Source: Bacillota bacterium
Lineage (GTDB): Bacteria > Bacillota > Clostridia > Lachnospirales > Lachnospiraceae
Assembly: GCA_023409835.1 (NCBI GenBank)
Contig: JAEYQV010000132.1
Location: 37,096 to 101,095, forward strand
DNA: 64,000 bases
Reading direction: 5' to 3'
A program made the position numbers and the translations under genes. Shown here in pieces: positions 54,101 through 61,406 of the stretch. The notes under the pieces are model-generated. The model was not told the origin of the DNA. It ran no database searches and saw only the letters and a list, made by a program, of their open reading frames with translations. Positions within the stretch are counted from its first letter, which is position 1, and every line of letters starts with the position of its first letter.

Positions 54101-56927
54101 TTACAATAAATTCATTGCCGTATTTGGTGTAATCTTGAATGGAGACAATCTCCACTGTATATTTGTTGGAGGTGATGGTGGAGGCGGAAATATTAAAGTC
54201 CGCCTCTGTCAGCGTCACTGACCTGGTGCCGTATATACTCTTACCCAGAGTACTGTTATAATTACTCCCCTCTGTTCCTACCATCGTATATGTGGCGATC
54301 GGTGCACTACTGGTAACCGCTGTCTCGTCTCCGTTGTAAAGGTTAAGTGTTATGGTCTGTATGGTACTGGCCTCATAGGCACTGGAATCTACAGCGGAGG
54401 CATCTGCCAGACCTAATTTAAAGGATACGGGACTGGTCAGATCAGCATCCTGGGAAAATATTGCGGTGAAGGAGGCCGGGATATCTGTTTTAACAACGAC
54501 ACTGCCCACGAGACTTCTCTTTCGCGCTCCGGCGCCGTCATTTAAATCAATTGTCCCATATACGCTTATGATATAATTATCTGCCTTCAGCAGATTACCC
54601 TCTGTAAAGGGTATTGTATAGAGTGTTTTGGTTTTGTCGATCAGAGTATAGGTTGGAACCTCCGTGATCTGATAGCTTTCTACATCACCCTTGGAGCTTT
54701 TATACTCTATAATCAGTGGATTCGTTGGATTAACGGTCAGAATTGCTCCGTTGGTATTAATTAATATCCTACCGGTAATCTTATCATGATGGGTTCCCGC
54801 ATCATCCTTCTCGAATAATACAATCGGGAAATTATCCCCCGTTAGGCTTACAATATCCGAGAAAGCACTGGCAAATTCTATTTTCTTCTCGTTATCAAAG
54901 CATTCTGCCACGATTCTGACCCGGTAATTATAGCCGTGCTTTATTACAACGTCATCTACATAGCATGGAATCATGTCATTTGTATTGTTATATAATGTCT
55001 TCACCAGAGTATCCTGGCCGGTATAGCCAACCTCGTATATCTCATATCGGTATCGAAGGATTGCTCCATCCAAATCAACTACTTGATCCAGCATCAGCTC
55101 GAAGCAGCTGCTGCGTTTGTTTACCACAACCTCAGGCGTCCCCAAGACAGGAGAGCGCTTGAGAGTCATGAAGGTCTCTTCCCTGAATTCGGGAGGTGCT
55201 ACCAGACTGGTATCATAGCTCATTTCAATATTAACGACCTTGACTCTGTATTCCGTATTTGGTAATAGATTCTCAAATACGACCTCACAGCCCTCTGCCT
55301 CGGCTGCCTGTATCAGACTAATCTCATTCGTTCTGATGGGATTACCGGCCATATCCGTCAGCTGCAAGTCCGCTCCCGCCACCTTAGAGTATTCCATTGC
55401 CTTAACATTAATCGCCAATGACTTTTCTGTCGCATAGGCTTTGGAAATGGTAATCCCGAGGGTATCTGTTATAAACAGCTTATTAACAAAGAAGCGCTTG
55501 AATAGAGTGTTATCTACGACGTAGCTGGCTTCTATCTGCAACCGGTATTCCATATTCGGCAATAATCCATTATACTCGTAGTCAAACTCCCTTTGACTGG
55601 AGTCCAGAACTGCAAGTACGGCTATCTTGCCCGTATTGTTTTCAATAATTTGAAGCGTAAAGCTTTGAGAAGGATCCAGACGGTTCTCCTCATCCTTCAC
55701 AGCAATCTTAGCCTTCACACCGGTGGTATTTACATTTAGCTCCTTGATTTCAAAGACCGGTAGTTTTATATTATTTACATTCTCGGAGCCATTGCCCCCG
55801 GGGTTCTGTTCATTCGCCAGATCATCCCCCGATCTTCCTTCCTGTCCCTTAGCACCATTCGCTCCGGAAGCACCATTCGCTCCGTTTAGGCCGTTGATTC
55901 CATTCACACCATTAACACCGGTCGTTCCGGTTATGCCAGGGTCACCGGGGTTACCTGCCTCTCCGTCGGTACCTGTCTTGCCGTCCTCTCCATCAGCTCC
56001 TGCTTTACCATCCTCGCCTTCTGTTCCGGCTTCTCCTTCTTCTCCGTCCTCACCGTTTTTACCGCTCTCTCCGTCCTCTCCGTCTTTACCGGTGATACCG
56101 GAAGTACCATCCATTCCGTCCACAGTCTCTATGTCAAATTCCGGAGCCTTAATAACCTGCTCCTTAACCTCCTGGGGTACTATTTCGATATTATCATCCG
56201 ATCCGATCACCATCTGCTCGAGGGATAGCTTTACAGTATTATTATCATCCACAATAGTCCTGTTTGATAAATTCAGCTTTACTCCATTGTCCAGGTGGGC
56301 AATACAGTTTGCCGATACCGTCTGCCAGGTACCCTCCCGGGAAACAACACGGATAATACCGGTATCATAATAGGAGATTTCCACATAATCAGAAAACTCC
56401 CGCTCATTATCCTCCGATAACGTGATCAGAATATTCTTTCCAGCCAGCAGATATTTGTTCTCCTTAATTTTCCACACAAAATCCTGAAAGCTCATAGAGC
56501 TCCCCCGATTATCCAATATGAAATTATTACCTGTACTCTCCATAGTGGAATTATCATTCAAACCATAATGACTTACGACAGAACTGCTCAGATTCGATAG
56601 GTCGACCATAACTCCCTGGGATAAGGAGCCAATGGATCCATCGTTATAGTGCAGGAAGGCATCTTCTTCGATTACAACCTTCTCGCCCTCCTGATTTTTA
56701 AAAACAATTTTATCGGGATAAACCTTCTTATATTTGGTTCCAGCTTCAAAATAGATTTGTTGATTGATTTCATCAGAATAAGAGGATTCCGGTGACACCA
56801 GGATATATCCGGAATTATGAAAAACCTTCTGACTGTTAATATTCTTATATATTCCATATCCAATTACCCCAATTACGGAAATTATTGGTACTATACAGCA
56901 TAAAAATAGCCCCTTATTCCTAAACAT
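51138..56927 (-). CDS. Giant 1929-residue surface protein with collagen-like rod
   Basis: First gene of the ATPase-like operon. It has an N-terminal membrane helix (about 8-28), an envelope module (about 35-260) related to the other operon proteins (SMSFQDFVWKI and NGVKLNLSNRTI), then a collagen-like stretch of 33 uninterrupted Gly-X-Y triplets (about 268-366) rich in Glu, Asp and Asn with almost no Pro, and a long succession of FnIII-like beta domains to the end (about 375-1929). There is no C-terminal anchor or LPXTG. The collagen-like segment could trimerise. The start follows a G-rich site GGGGGGAATGTAA, only some 25 bases from the -10. No named family is recognised. Confidence 0.85.
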   Translation of the reverse strand: MFRNKGLFLCCIVPIISVIGVIGYGIYKNINSQKVFHNSGYILVSPESSYSDEINQQIYFEAGTKYKKVYPDKIVFKNQEGEKVVIEEDAFLHYNDGSIGSLSQGVMVDLSNLSSSVVSHYGLNDNSTMESTGNNFILDNRGSSMSFQDFVWKIKENKYLLAGKNILITLSEDNEREFSDYVEISYYDTGIIRVVSREGTWQTVSANCIAHLDNGVKLNLSNRTIVDDNNTVKLSLEQMVIGSDDNIEIVPQEVKEQVIKAPEFDIETVDGMDGTSGITGKDGEDGESGKNGEDGEEGEAGTEGEDGKAGADGEDGKTGTDGEAGNPGDPGITGTTGVNGVNGINGLNGANGASGANGAKGQEGRSGDDLANEQNPGGNGSENVNNIKLPVFEIKELNVNTTGVKAKIAVKDEENRLDPSQSFTLQIIENNTGKIAVLAVLDSSQREFDYEYNGLLPNMEYRLQIEASYVVDNTLFKRFFVNKLFITDTLGITISKAYATEKSLAINVKAMEYSKVAGADLQLTDMAGNPIRTNEISLIQAAEAEGCEVVFENLLPNTEYRVKVVNIEMSYDTSLVAPPEFREETFMTLKRSPVLGTPEVVVNKRSSCFELMLDQVVDLDGAILRYRYEIYEVGYTGQDTLVKTLYNNTNDMIPCYVDDVVIKHGYNYRVRIVAECFDNEKKIEFASAFSDIVSLTGDNFPIVLFEKDDAGTHHDKITGRILINTNGAILTVNPTNPLIIEYKSSKGDVESYQITEVPTYTLIDKTKTLYTIPFTEGNLLKADNYIISVYGTIDLNDGAGARKRSLVGSVVVKTDIPASFTAIFSQDADLTSPVSFKLGLADASAVDSSAYEASTIQTITLNLYNGDETAVTSSAPIATYTMVGTEGSNYNSTLGKSIYGTRSVTLTEADFNISASTITSNKYTVEIVSIQDYTKYGNEFIVTNNVKTFSKQATLPNLDYIDKERGLNITPITLANISQYVTDADELRSYEVFNPDIILGYEVSAAYFDNSAQLVQSFLYYVYEEANYTRMPSSQEFYLTNTAIASKEAVVSEYGGVPKAVFLFGKNEALQMSRGSKYVFTYRAKLKQTDSTGAALYFPEMVDSKVVIRSATANAPYQKPVFRFYPWSSNTNNAIWKYYINAPDTEAIASDFLITGGTLSSDSRIPKLNRYNTSTDKVELNINSLSQGAVYSVSIRTRQYKAIYKDVIDNSLISQYHDRIYDFHNSDGTAMRFEMKDDTEYNRYRIDVTVADADSMDQLSRLVCLKVGVYDTLSNLLKTITVPLENLTGTQAVAFLYYTSLEDYFSKTLYYKVTAVYDTGISGFDGATDGSARALQILPRTTRGNYITLNYTNSALFEDVSGNAKSSYFGISKVDYQLPTITMDYQSRIILSYSSKININSDESGARLQNLSGQPNITLKKLQEVSLQTTSGAEYVSYSLTSMTPTVNLNNGAALTIYTTISSARVDWILEGHGAKMDLHEIKDNKFYMELFRISATSIKEPTGRIFETEVIKGDNTYTTNINELSSNTKYGVQIYYIDSRTGARVYPINAYKPTASPASNIYYFTTSDSVVVEADPAVPVTYIANAYLDKYLQIKYGLNQTLGFDIQYSLVKKKGTNYVVMLSSKELSDRGIIRTPAVNREKMTEQFRLLPGQVYWQEGGKTVYFPFNQKDYYLCIKPVSESNPLDELGNPIYIQLDIPELNTPFYNIKTIPDNNKVTFQVSVVDIGRVMVGGHYKVKVLNSAGEDITPTAYKNVTYSITDPLSVVMDSLPANDYAVLKLYTVYDMKNTGLTEDGTILADIRDITYDNLDTAGYLKISSSGYPLSTKGYDLGTVQIAQSSVDLARVYFTNAVNLNKIRFIRYVVINGGGVNYSYSEMFSPQPASGTNSYYYELSHRFATTGVYQIQIRFYDESMNKLDDIALIYYKNY
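55829..56128 (-). repeat. Collagen-like Gly-X-Y coding repeat (33 triplets)
   Basis: Nine-base codon periodicity encoding Gly-X-Y, with an acidic first half (many GED, GEE) and an Asn-rich second half (GVN, GIN, GAN). Confidence 0.85.
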
Positions 56928-56959
56928 TTACATTCCCCCCATATTATGACATTATTTTA

Positions 56960-56987
56960 ATTATACCCCCTTATATAAATTTGTCAA
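56960..56987 (-). promoter_or_regulatory. Consensus sigma-A promoter of the 12-gene operon
   Basis: TTGACA (56982-56987), 16-base spacer, TATAAT (56960-56965) on the minus strand, about 33 bp before the ATG at 56927. I see no other clear promoter down to 28563. The leader is too short for a riboswitch. Confidence 0.82.
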
Positions 56988-57032
56988 CAATTAACGTTTT
57001 TTGTTTATTCTTATCTGTATCAAAATGAGGAA

Positions 57033-57063
57033 GCCGGTTTGTCTGCCTGTGGCAGCTAAACGT
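57033..57063 (+). repeat. Dispersed terminator-linked repeat, copy 3 (degenerate)
   Basis: GCCGGTTTGTCTGCC, TGTGGCAG, CTAAACG. It shares the CTGCC-N3-GGCAG core and flanks with the other copies, and lies beyond the lpdA terminator. Confidence 0.6.
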
Positions 57064-57101
57064 TACTAAGATGAAACAACAAATCGTTTTACTTTCATGA
57101 T

Positions 57102-57151
57102 GAAAAAGCCCGTGACAAGCATTTGAATGTACGAAATGCTTACACGGGCTT
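57102..57151 (-). terminator. Intrinsic terminator of lpdA
   Basis: AAGCCCGTG-x-AAGCATTT stem with a 9-base loop (57106-57151), followed on the minus strand by TTTTT. It ends the glycine cleavage/lipoate transcript. Confidence 0.88.
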
Positions 57152-57208
57152 ATTACCTATATATTTTTAATTATCAATGAAAATATCCAAGGCAGAGTTA
57201 CTGCAATA

Positions 57209-58669
57209 TTATCTCCTTCTTGGTAAGAGATGAATTGCCATACCCTCCACATCCTCCAATGCTTCTGTGATGGCTTCACTGTAGGTAGGATGGGGCCGGA
57301 TGACGGACGACAGATCTTTCACTGTAAGCCCCTTCCCTATGGCAGTTGCAAATTCACTGACCATATCCGTTGCCCTGTCGCAGAGAAGGGCGGCACCTAA
57401 GATTCTGCCGGAATCAGCATCACTAACCACCTTAATAAAGCCTCTCTCTCCCATGGAGAGCAGGGTTTTGCTGTTTCCAAGCATCGGGTACTTCCCCGTC
57501 TTTACCGTATATCCCTTCTCGACAGCTTCCGACTCCTCCATACCGACAACAGCAGCCTCCGGTGTCGTGTAGATGCAGGAAGGAATCACGGAAAGCAATA
57601 CGGAGGGTTCTCTTCCACTCATTCGTTCTACGGCAGCAATTCCCTGAGCAGAGGCAGCATGGGCTAACTGCCTGCCCTTAATAACATCGCCGATTGCATA
57701 GATTCCGGGAATGCTTGTCTCAAAGCTCTCATCCACCTTAAGCCATGCTCCATCCAGCTCCGGTAAAAAACCTTCCTCAAACAGACCCTCAGTATTTGCC
57801 CTGCGTCCGATGGCTAACAGAATCCCCTCTGCCTTCGTTGTCTTTGCGGTACCATCTGAGGTCTCATATTCACAGGAAAGTCCCTGCTCTGAATCCCGAT
57901 AAATTCCGGCTACCCTTGCTCTTGTATGGATGGCCACTCCCTTCTTCTTAAGATTCATTGCAATGCTCTGGGATATCTCCTTATCCATATTCGGTAATAT
58001 CCGGTCCATCGCCTCGATCATCTCTACCTCACAGCCCAGCTCTCTGTAAAGCGAAGCAAATTCTACTCCGATGACACCGCCGCCGATAATCAACAGCTTC
58101 TTGTACAATCTGCCTTCATTGGATAATAGCTCATCACTGGTAACCACATCGGGAAGTTCCGTACCCTCTATTCCTGGAATAACAGGCTTAGAGCCGGTAG
58201 CTATCAGAATCCTGTCCGTATTGTAAACCTGCTCCCCCTCCCGGGATCTGACGGATACCTGATGGCAGTCTACCCTTGTCCCTGGCAAGTATTCCTCCTG
58301 TCTGTTACCTTCCCGGGTCAGGATAGTAGCGGTTCCGTACAACAGGGTGACTTTGTTGGCTTCCAGCAGTCCTTGAATACCCTGGCGAATTCTACAGACT
58401 ACCTCCTCCTTACGCTCCTTCATCCGGTCATAGTCATAGCTTAAGCCGGTAAAGCGGATACCCGCTTCCTGAAAGCTTAATGCCTCCTGATAGAGATGGG
58501 AGCTGTGCATCAGTGTCTTTGTAGGGATACAGCCGCGGTTTAAACAGGTTCCGCCAAGCTCTCTATTTTCCACCAATGCAGTGTTCAATCCCAGCTTTGC
58601 AGCCTTAATGGCTGCCACATAACCTCCCGGACCGGAGCCGATTACGATTAAATCATAGCCTTCCTTCAT
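57209..58669 (-). CDS. lpdA: Dihydrolipoyl dehydrogenase (L protein of glycine cleavage)
   Basis: 486 residues. FAD motif GSGPGGYVAAIKAAKLG (11-27), redox cysteines 42 and 47 (GGTCLNRGCIPTK), NAD motif IGGGVIGVEFASLY and the C-terminal HPTYSEAITEA catalytic His/Glu are all present. It reoxidises lipoyl-GcvH with NAD+. Linkage to gcv and lplA genes marks it as the glycine-cleavage L protein rather than a 2-oxoacid dehydrogenase subunit. GGAGG precedes the start. Confidence 0.95.
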   Translation of the reverse strand: MKEGYDLIVIGSGPGGYVAAIKAAKLGLNTALVENRELGGTCLNRGCIPTKTLMHSSHLYQEALSFQEAGIRFTGLSYDYDRMKERKEEVVCRIRQGIQGLLEANKVTLLYGTATILTREGNRQEEYLPGTRVDCHQVSVRSREGEQVYNTDRILIATGSKPVIPGIEGTELPDVVTSDELLSNEGRLYKKLLIIGGGVIGVEFASLYRELGCEVEMIEAMDRILPNMDKEISQSIAMNLKKKGVAIHTRARVAGIYRDSEQGLSCEYETSDGTAKTTKAEGILLAIGRRANTEGLFEEGFLPELDGAWLKVDESFETSIPGIYAIGDVIKGRQLAHAASAQGIAAVERMSGREPSVLLSVIPSCIYTTPEAAVVGMEESEAVEKGYTVKTGKYPMLGNSKTLLSMGERGFIKVVSDADSGRILGAALLCDRATDMVSEFATAIGKGLTVKDLSSVIRPHPTYSEAITEALEDVEGMAIHLLPRRR

Positions 58670-58761
58670 CCTTTCTAACCTCCAACAAGATAATATATCT
58701 CTACGTCCTATCCTTATTGACCTGTACTGCTGATGACCTGCACTGACCGGCGCAGGCTCGG

Positions 58762-59781
58762 TTATATTCCTGCTTCCTCAATTAAGGCTATTACATCCTT
58801 AAGCAGCAGCTCCGTTCCAGGCTCCGTTCCAGGCTCCGTTCCAGGCTCCGTCTTAAGCTTATGCAGTGCAGTAATCATAGCAGCTCCCAAAAAGGGGCAT
58901 CCGATCAGCCTAGCTGCCATCTGTACAAATAAATTCGTCTCCAGGGCATCCGAGTAAATAACGCAATCCTTTATGACCCCGGCATCCACCAATATATTCA
59001 TATCAAGCTCCCCCCAGGAGAATCTTTTTCCCAGGGAATCGCTGAATTCTATTCTCCTGCCATAGTTCCAATCCCAGGAGGTGAATTTATCCTCCAGACT
59101 AGTCAGCAGATCACCGGAGATTTTCTTACTGTCCAGTGGTTCCGGAATACTGCCGTAAACCTCTCCGAAGGCTTTGATCAGTTCCTCAAGCATCCTGTCA
59201 ACGTTAAGCTCCGGAACATACTCCGTAAGATTAGTCACTCTGGAACGTACCGATTCCACACCCTTTGAGACCAGCTTATCCCTGGATACATTCAAATATT
59301 TTGAAAGCTTACTCATATCCACCCGAACGAGAATTGTTCCGTGATGATAGCTGTGCGTACCGTCGCTGTAGAAGGCATTTCCGGAGAACTTCCTTCCCTC
59401 GACCGTGATGTCATTCCTCCCGGACCTTACGGCTGGGATACCGAGGCGGTTTACCGCAGTTAGGATAACCTCCAGCTGCTTCTCCACACTATAGTTCTCC
59501 TTCGTGACCAGAAAGGTGAAATTGAGGTTACCCAGGTCATGGAATACCGCTCCTCCGCCGGAAAGTCTGCGGACCAGCCTTCCGTTATCCTCTATAAGCT
59601 CCCTGATCCGGCATTCCTTCCAGGGATTCTGGTTTCTCCCGATTACGACCGTCTTCTCATTCTGCCAGAGATACAGAATGCACTCCTTTTCCCCTACCTG
59701 TGAGAAGAGGTATTCCTCCATAGCAAGATTCTGATAGGGATCTGTTACTGTCGTTATGATATACTTCAATTGTTCGATCAT
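58762..59781 (-). CDS. lplA: Lipoate-protein ligase A
   Basis: 339 residues. Family motifs are RRLSGGGAVFHDLGNLNFTF, GRNDITVEGRKFSGNAFY (with the adenylating lysine) and HHGTILV. It attaches lipoate to GcvH Lys62, matching its place in the gcv cluster. The C-terminal accessory domain is present. Near the end, a 12-bp DNA repeat adds Glu-Pro-Gly-Thr units (58809-58850), outside the conserved fold. The ATG at 59781 lies behind GAGG; the longer frame to 59865 has no support. Confidence 0.93.
   Translation of the reverse strand: MIEQLKYIITTVTDPYQNLAMEEYLFSQVGEKECILYLWQNEKTVVIGRNQNPWKECRIRELIEDNGRLVRRLSGGGAVFHDLGNLNFTFLVTKENYSVEKQLEVILTAVNRLGIPAVRSGRNDITVEGRKFSGNAFYSDGTHSYHHGTILVRVDMSKLSKYLNVSRDKLVSKGVESVRSRVTNLTEYVPELNVDRMLEELIKAFGEVYGSIPEPLDSKKISGDLLTSLEDKFTSWDWNYGRRIEFSDSLGKRFSWGELDMNILVDAGVIKDCVIYSDALETNLFVQMAARLIGCPFLGAAMITALHKLKTEPGTEPGTEPGTELLLKDVIALIEEAGI
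58809..58850 (-). repeat. 12-bp tandem repeat inside lplA
   Basis: GCTCCGTTCCAG repeated about 3.5 times on the plus strand, in frame, encoding Glu-Pro-Gly-Thr units. Length variation would keep the frame. Confidence 0.85.
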
Positions 59782-59817
59782 ATGCTGCCTCACCTCACCT
59801 TCTCTCATCGTTATCAC

Positions 59818-59835
59818 AGTACAACGGAATGTACT
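59818..59835. promoter_or_regulatory. Inverted repeat ahead of lplA
   Basis: AGTACA, 6 bases, TGTACT about 40 bp upstream of the lplA start codon; operator-like. No matching regulator is known to me. Confidence 0.3.
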
Positions 59836-59873
59836 CCTGTGTCTGATACCGTAAGCTTTGTACATCTATGTAA

Positions 59874-59910
59874 ACCGGATTTTCTGCCTATGGCAGCCAA
59901 CCGCTAATTA
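59874..59910 (+). repeat. Dispersed terminator-linked repeat, copy 4
   Basis: ACCGGATTTTCTGCC, TATGGCAG, CCAACCGCTAATT. It is nearly identical to copy 2 and abuts the hairpin behind gcvPB. Confidence 0.7.
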
Positions 59911-59914
59911 AAAT

Positions 59915-59956
59915 GGCTGCTCCACACTCCCAATAATGGCTTCCCCCGGAGCAGCC
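59915..59956 (-). terminator. Hairpin between gcvPB and lplA
   Basis: GGCTGCTCC pairs with GGAGCAGCC around 24 bases, followed on the minus strand by ATTTTAATT. It could reduce rather than stop read-through into lplA-lpdA. Confidence 0.6.
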
Positions 59957-59972
59957 CATGGATGTAATCAGG

Positions 59973-61406
59973 TTAAAAGACATATCGAAGAACCGGATTA
60001 CGCGCCGCATTCACCTCATCCGGACGGCCGACCACCGTGGTAAGCGGGCAGGAATGCATACGCTCCGGATCCTTTTTGGCCTCTGCATAGAGCTTCTTGT
60101 ATACTGCCACTGCATCATCCAGAGTCTCCTTCGCTTCTGTCTCCGTCGGCTCAATCATCAGTGCTTCATGGACAATCAGCGGGAAATACATGGTCGGCGG
60201 GTGCATACCGTAATCCAAAAGCGCTTTAGCAAAATCAAGGGCAGATACTCCCTTCTCCTTTTTAAGCTCCTCCAGGGAAATCACAAATTCATGCATGCAG
60301 TAATCCGGGAAGGGCACCTGGAAGGTGTCCTTTAGCTGATGCAGCATGTAATTGGCATTCAATACCGCATTTTCCGAAGCTTCCTTCAAGCCGTTGCCAC
60401 CCAGGGTCAGAATATAGGTAAGTGCCCTCACAACCACCAGGAAATTGCCATAAAAGGCCTTCATCCTGCCGATGCTTAACGGGTTCTTCTCTTCCAGTGT
60501 AAGGCATCCATCCCTCATAACAATCTTAGGAGAAGGTAGGTAGCTTGCCAGAAATTCCTTGCAGCCGACAGGTCCGCTGCCCGGGCCCCCGCCGCCATGG
60601 GGTGTGGAGAAGGTCTTATGAAGGTTTAGATGAACGACATCAAAGCCCATATCTCCCGGTCTTGCGATTCCCATGATAGCATTCAGGTTAGCACCGTCAT
60701 AATAGTTCAGGCCTCCCGCTTCGTGAATAATCCTTGTAATCTCTAGTATATTCTTATCAAATAAGCCTACCGTGTTGGGATTCGTCAACATAAAGCCTGC
60801 CGTATCCTCACCTACGACCTTCCTTAGTTCCTCCGGGTCCACATAGCCCTCCTTCGTAGAGGCTATATTGATGACAGTGAAGCCTGCCATCGCAGCACTG
60901 GCCGGATTCGTACCATGAGCAGAATCCGGAACAATGATTTTATTACGCTTAACATCTCCCCGCGCCTGATGGTATGCCCAGATCAGCTTCATACCTGCAT
61001 ATTCGCCGTGGGCACCTGCTGCCGGCTGAAAATCGATATGATCCATACCGGTAACCTCGCAGAGATACTCCTGTGCCAGCTTCATGATCTCAAGGCAGCC
61101 CTGTACCGTATCCACCGGCTGTAGCGGATGTATTTCCGTAAATTCCGGCAGCTTAGCCAGCTCTTCATTGATCTTCGGATTGTATTTCATCGTACAGGAC
61201 CCTAGCGGATAGAAGCCGTCATTAATACCGAAGGTTCTCTTCATAAGCCCGGTATAATGCCTGGAAATCTCGGTTTCTGAGACCTGTGGCAGATGAAGCT
61301 CCTGCTTCCTTAAAAAATCCTCGCCAACCGCCGTAACCGGAACATCGCAGGCAGGAAGAATCTCACAGCCCCTGCCTTCCCCGCCTTTTTCAAATATCAG
61401 CCTCAT
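59973..61406 (-). CDS. gcvPB: Glycine dehydrogenase (decarboxylating) subunit 2
   Basis: 477 residues. The PLP lysine is Lys264 in HLNLHKTFSTPHGGGGPGSG, with SAHGTNPASAAMAG and PLGSCTMKYNPK typical of the C-terminal half of P protein. With subunit 1 it decarboxylates glycine and passes the aminomethyl group to GcvH. The start overlaps the gcvPA stop by 4 bp (translational coupling). Split P protein is usual in clostridia. Confidence 0.96.
   Translation of the reverse strand: MRLIFEKGGEGRGCEILPACDVPVTAVGEDFLRKQELHLPQVSETEISRHYTGLMKRTFGINDGFYPLGSCTMKYNPKINEELAKLPEFTEIHPLQPVDTVQGCLEIMKLAQEYLCEVTGMDHIDFQPAAGAHGEYAGMKLIWAYHQARGDVKRNKIIVPDSAHGTNPASAAMAGFTVINIASTKEGYVDPEELRKVVGEDTAGFMLTNPNTVGLFDKNILEITRIIHEAGGLNYYDGANLNAIMGIARPGDMGFDVVHLNLHKTFSTPHGGGGPGSGPVGCKEFLASYLPSPKIVMRDGCLTLEEKNPLSIGRMKAFYGNFLVVVRALTYILTLGGNGLKEASENAVLNANYMLHQLKDTFQVPFPDYCMHEFVISLEELKKEKGVSALDFAKALLDYGMHPPTMYFPLIVHEALMIEPTETEAKETLDDAVAVYKKLYAEAKKDPERMHSCPLTTVVGRPDEVNAARNPVLRYVF

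Noticed and set aside
55723..56370. 215-codon Pro/Ser-rich frame on the plus strand
   Set aside because: Antisense shadow of the collagen-like repeat and its flanks.
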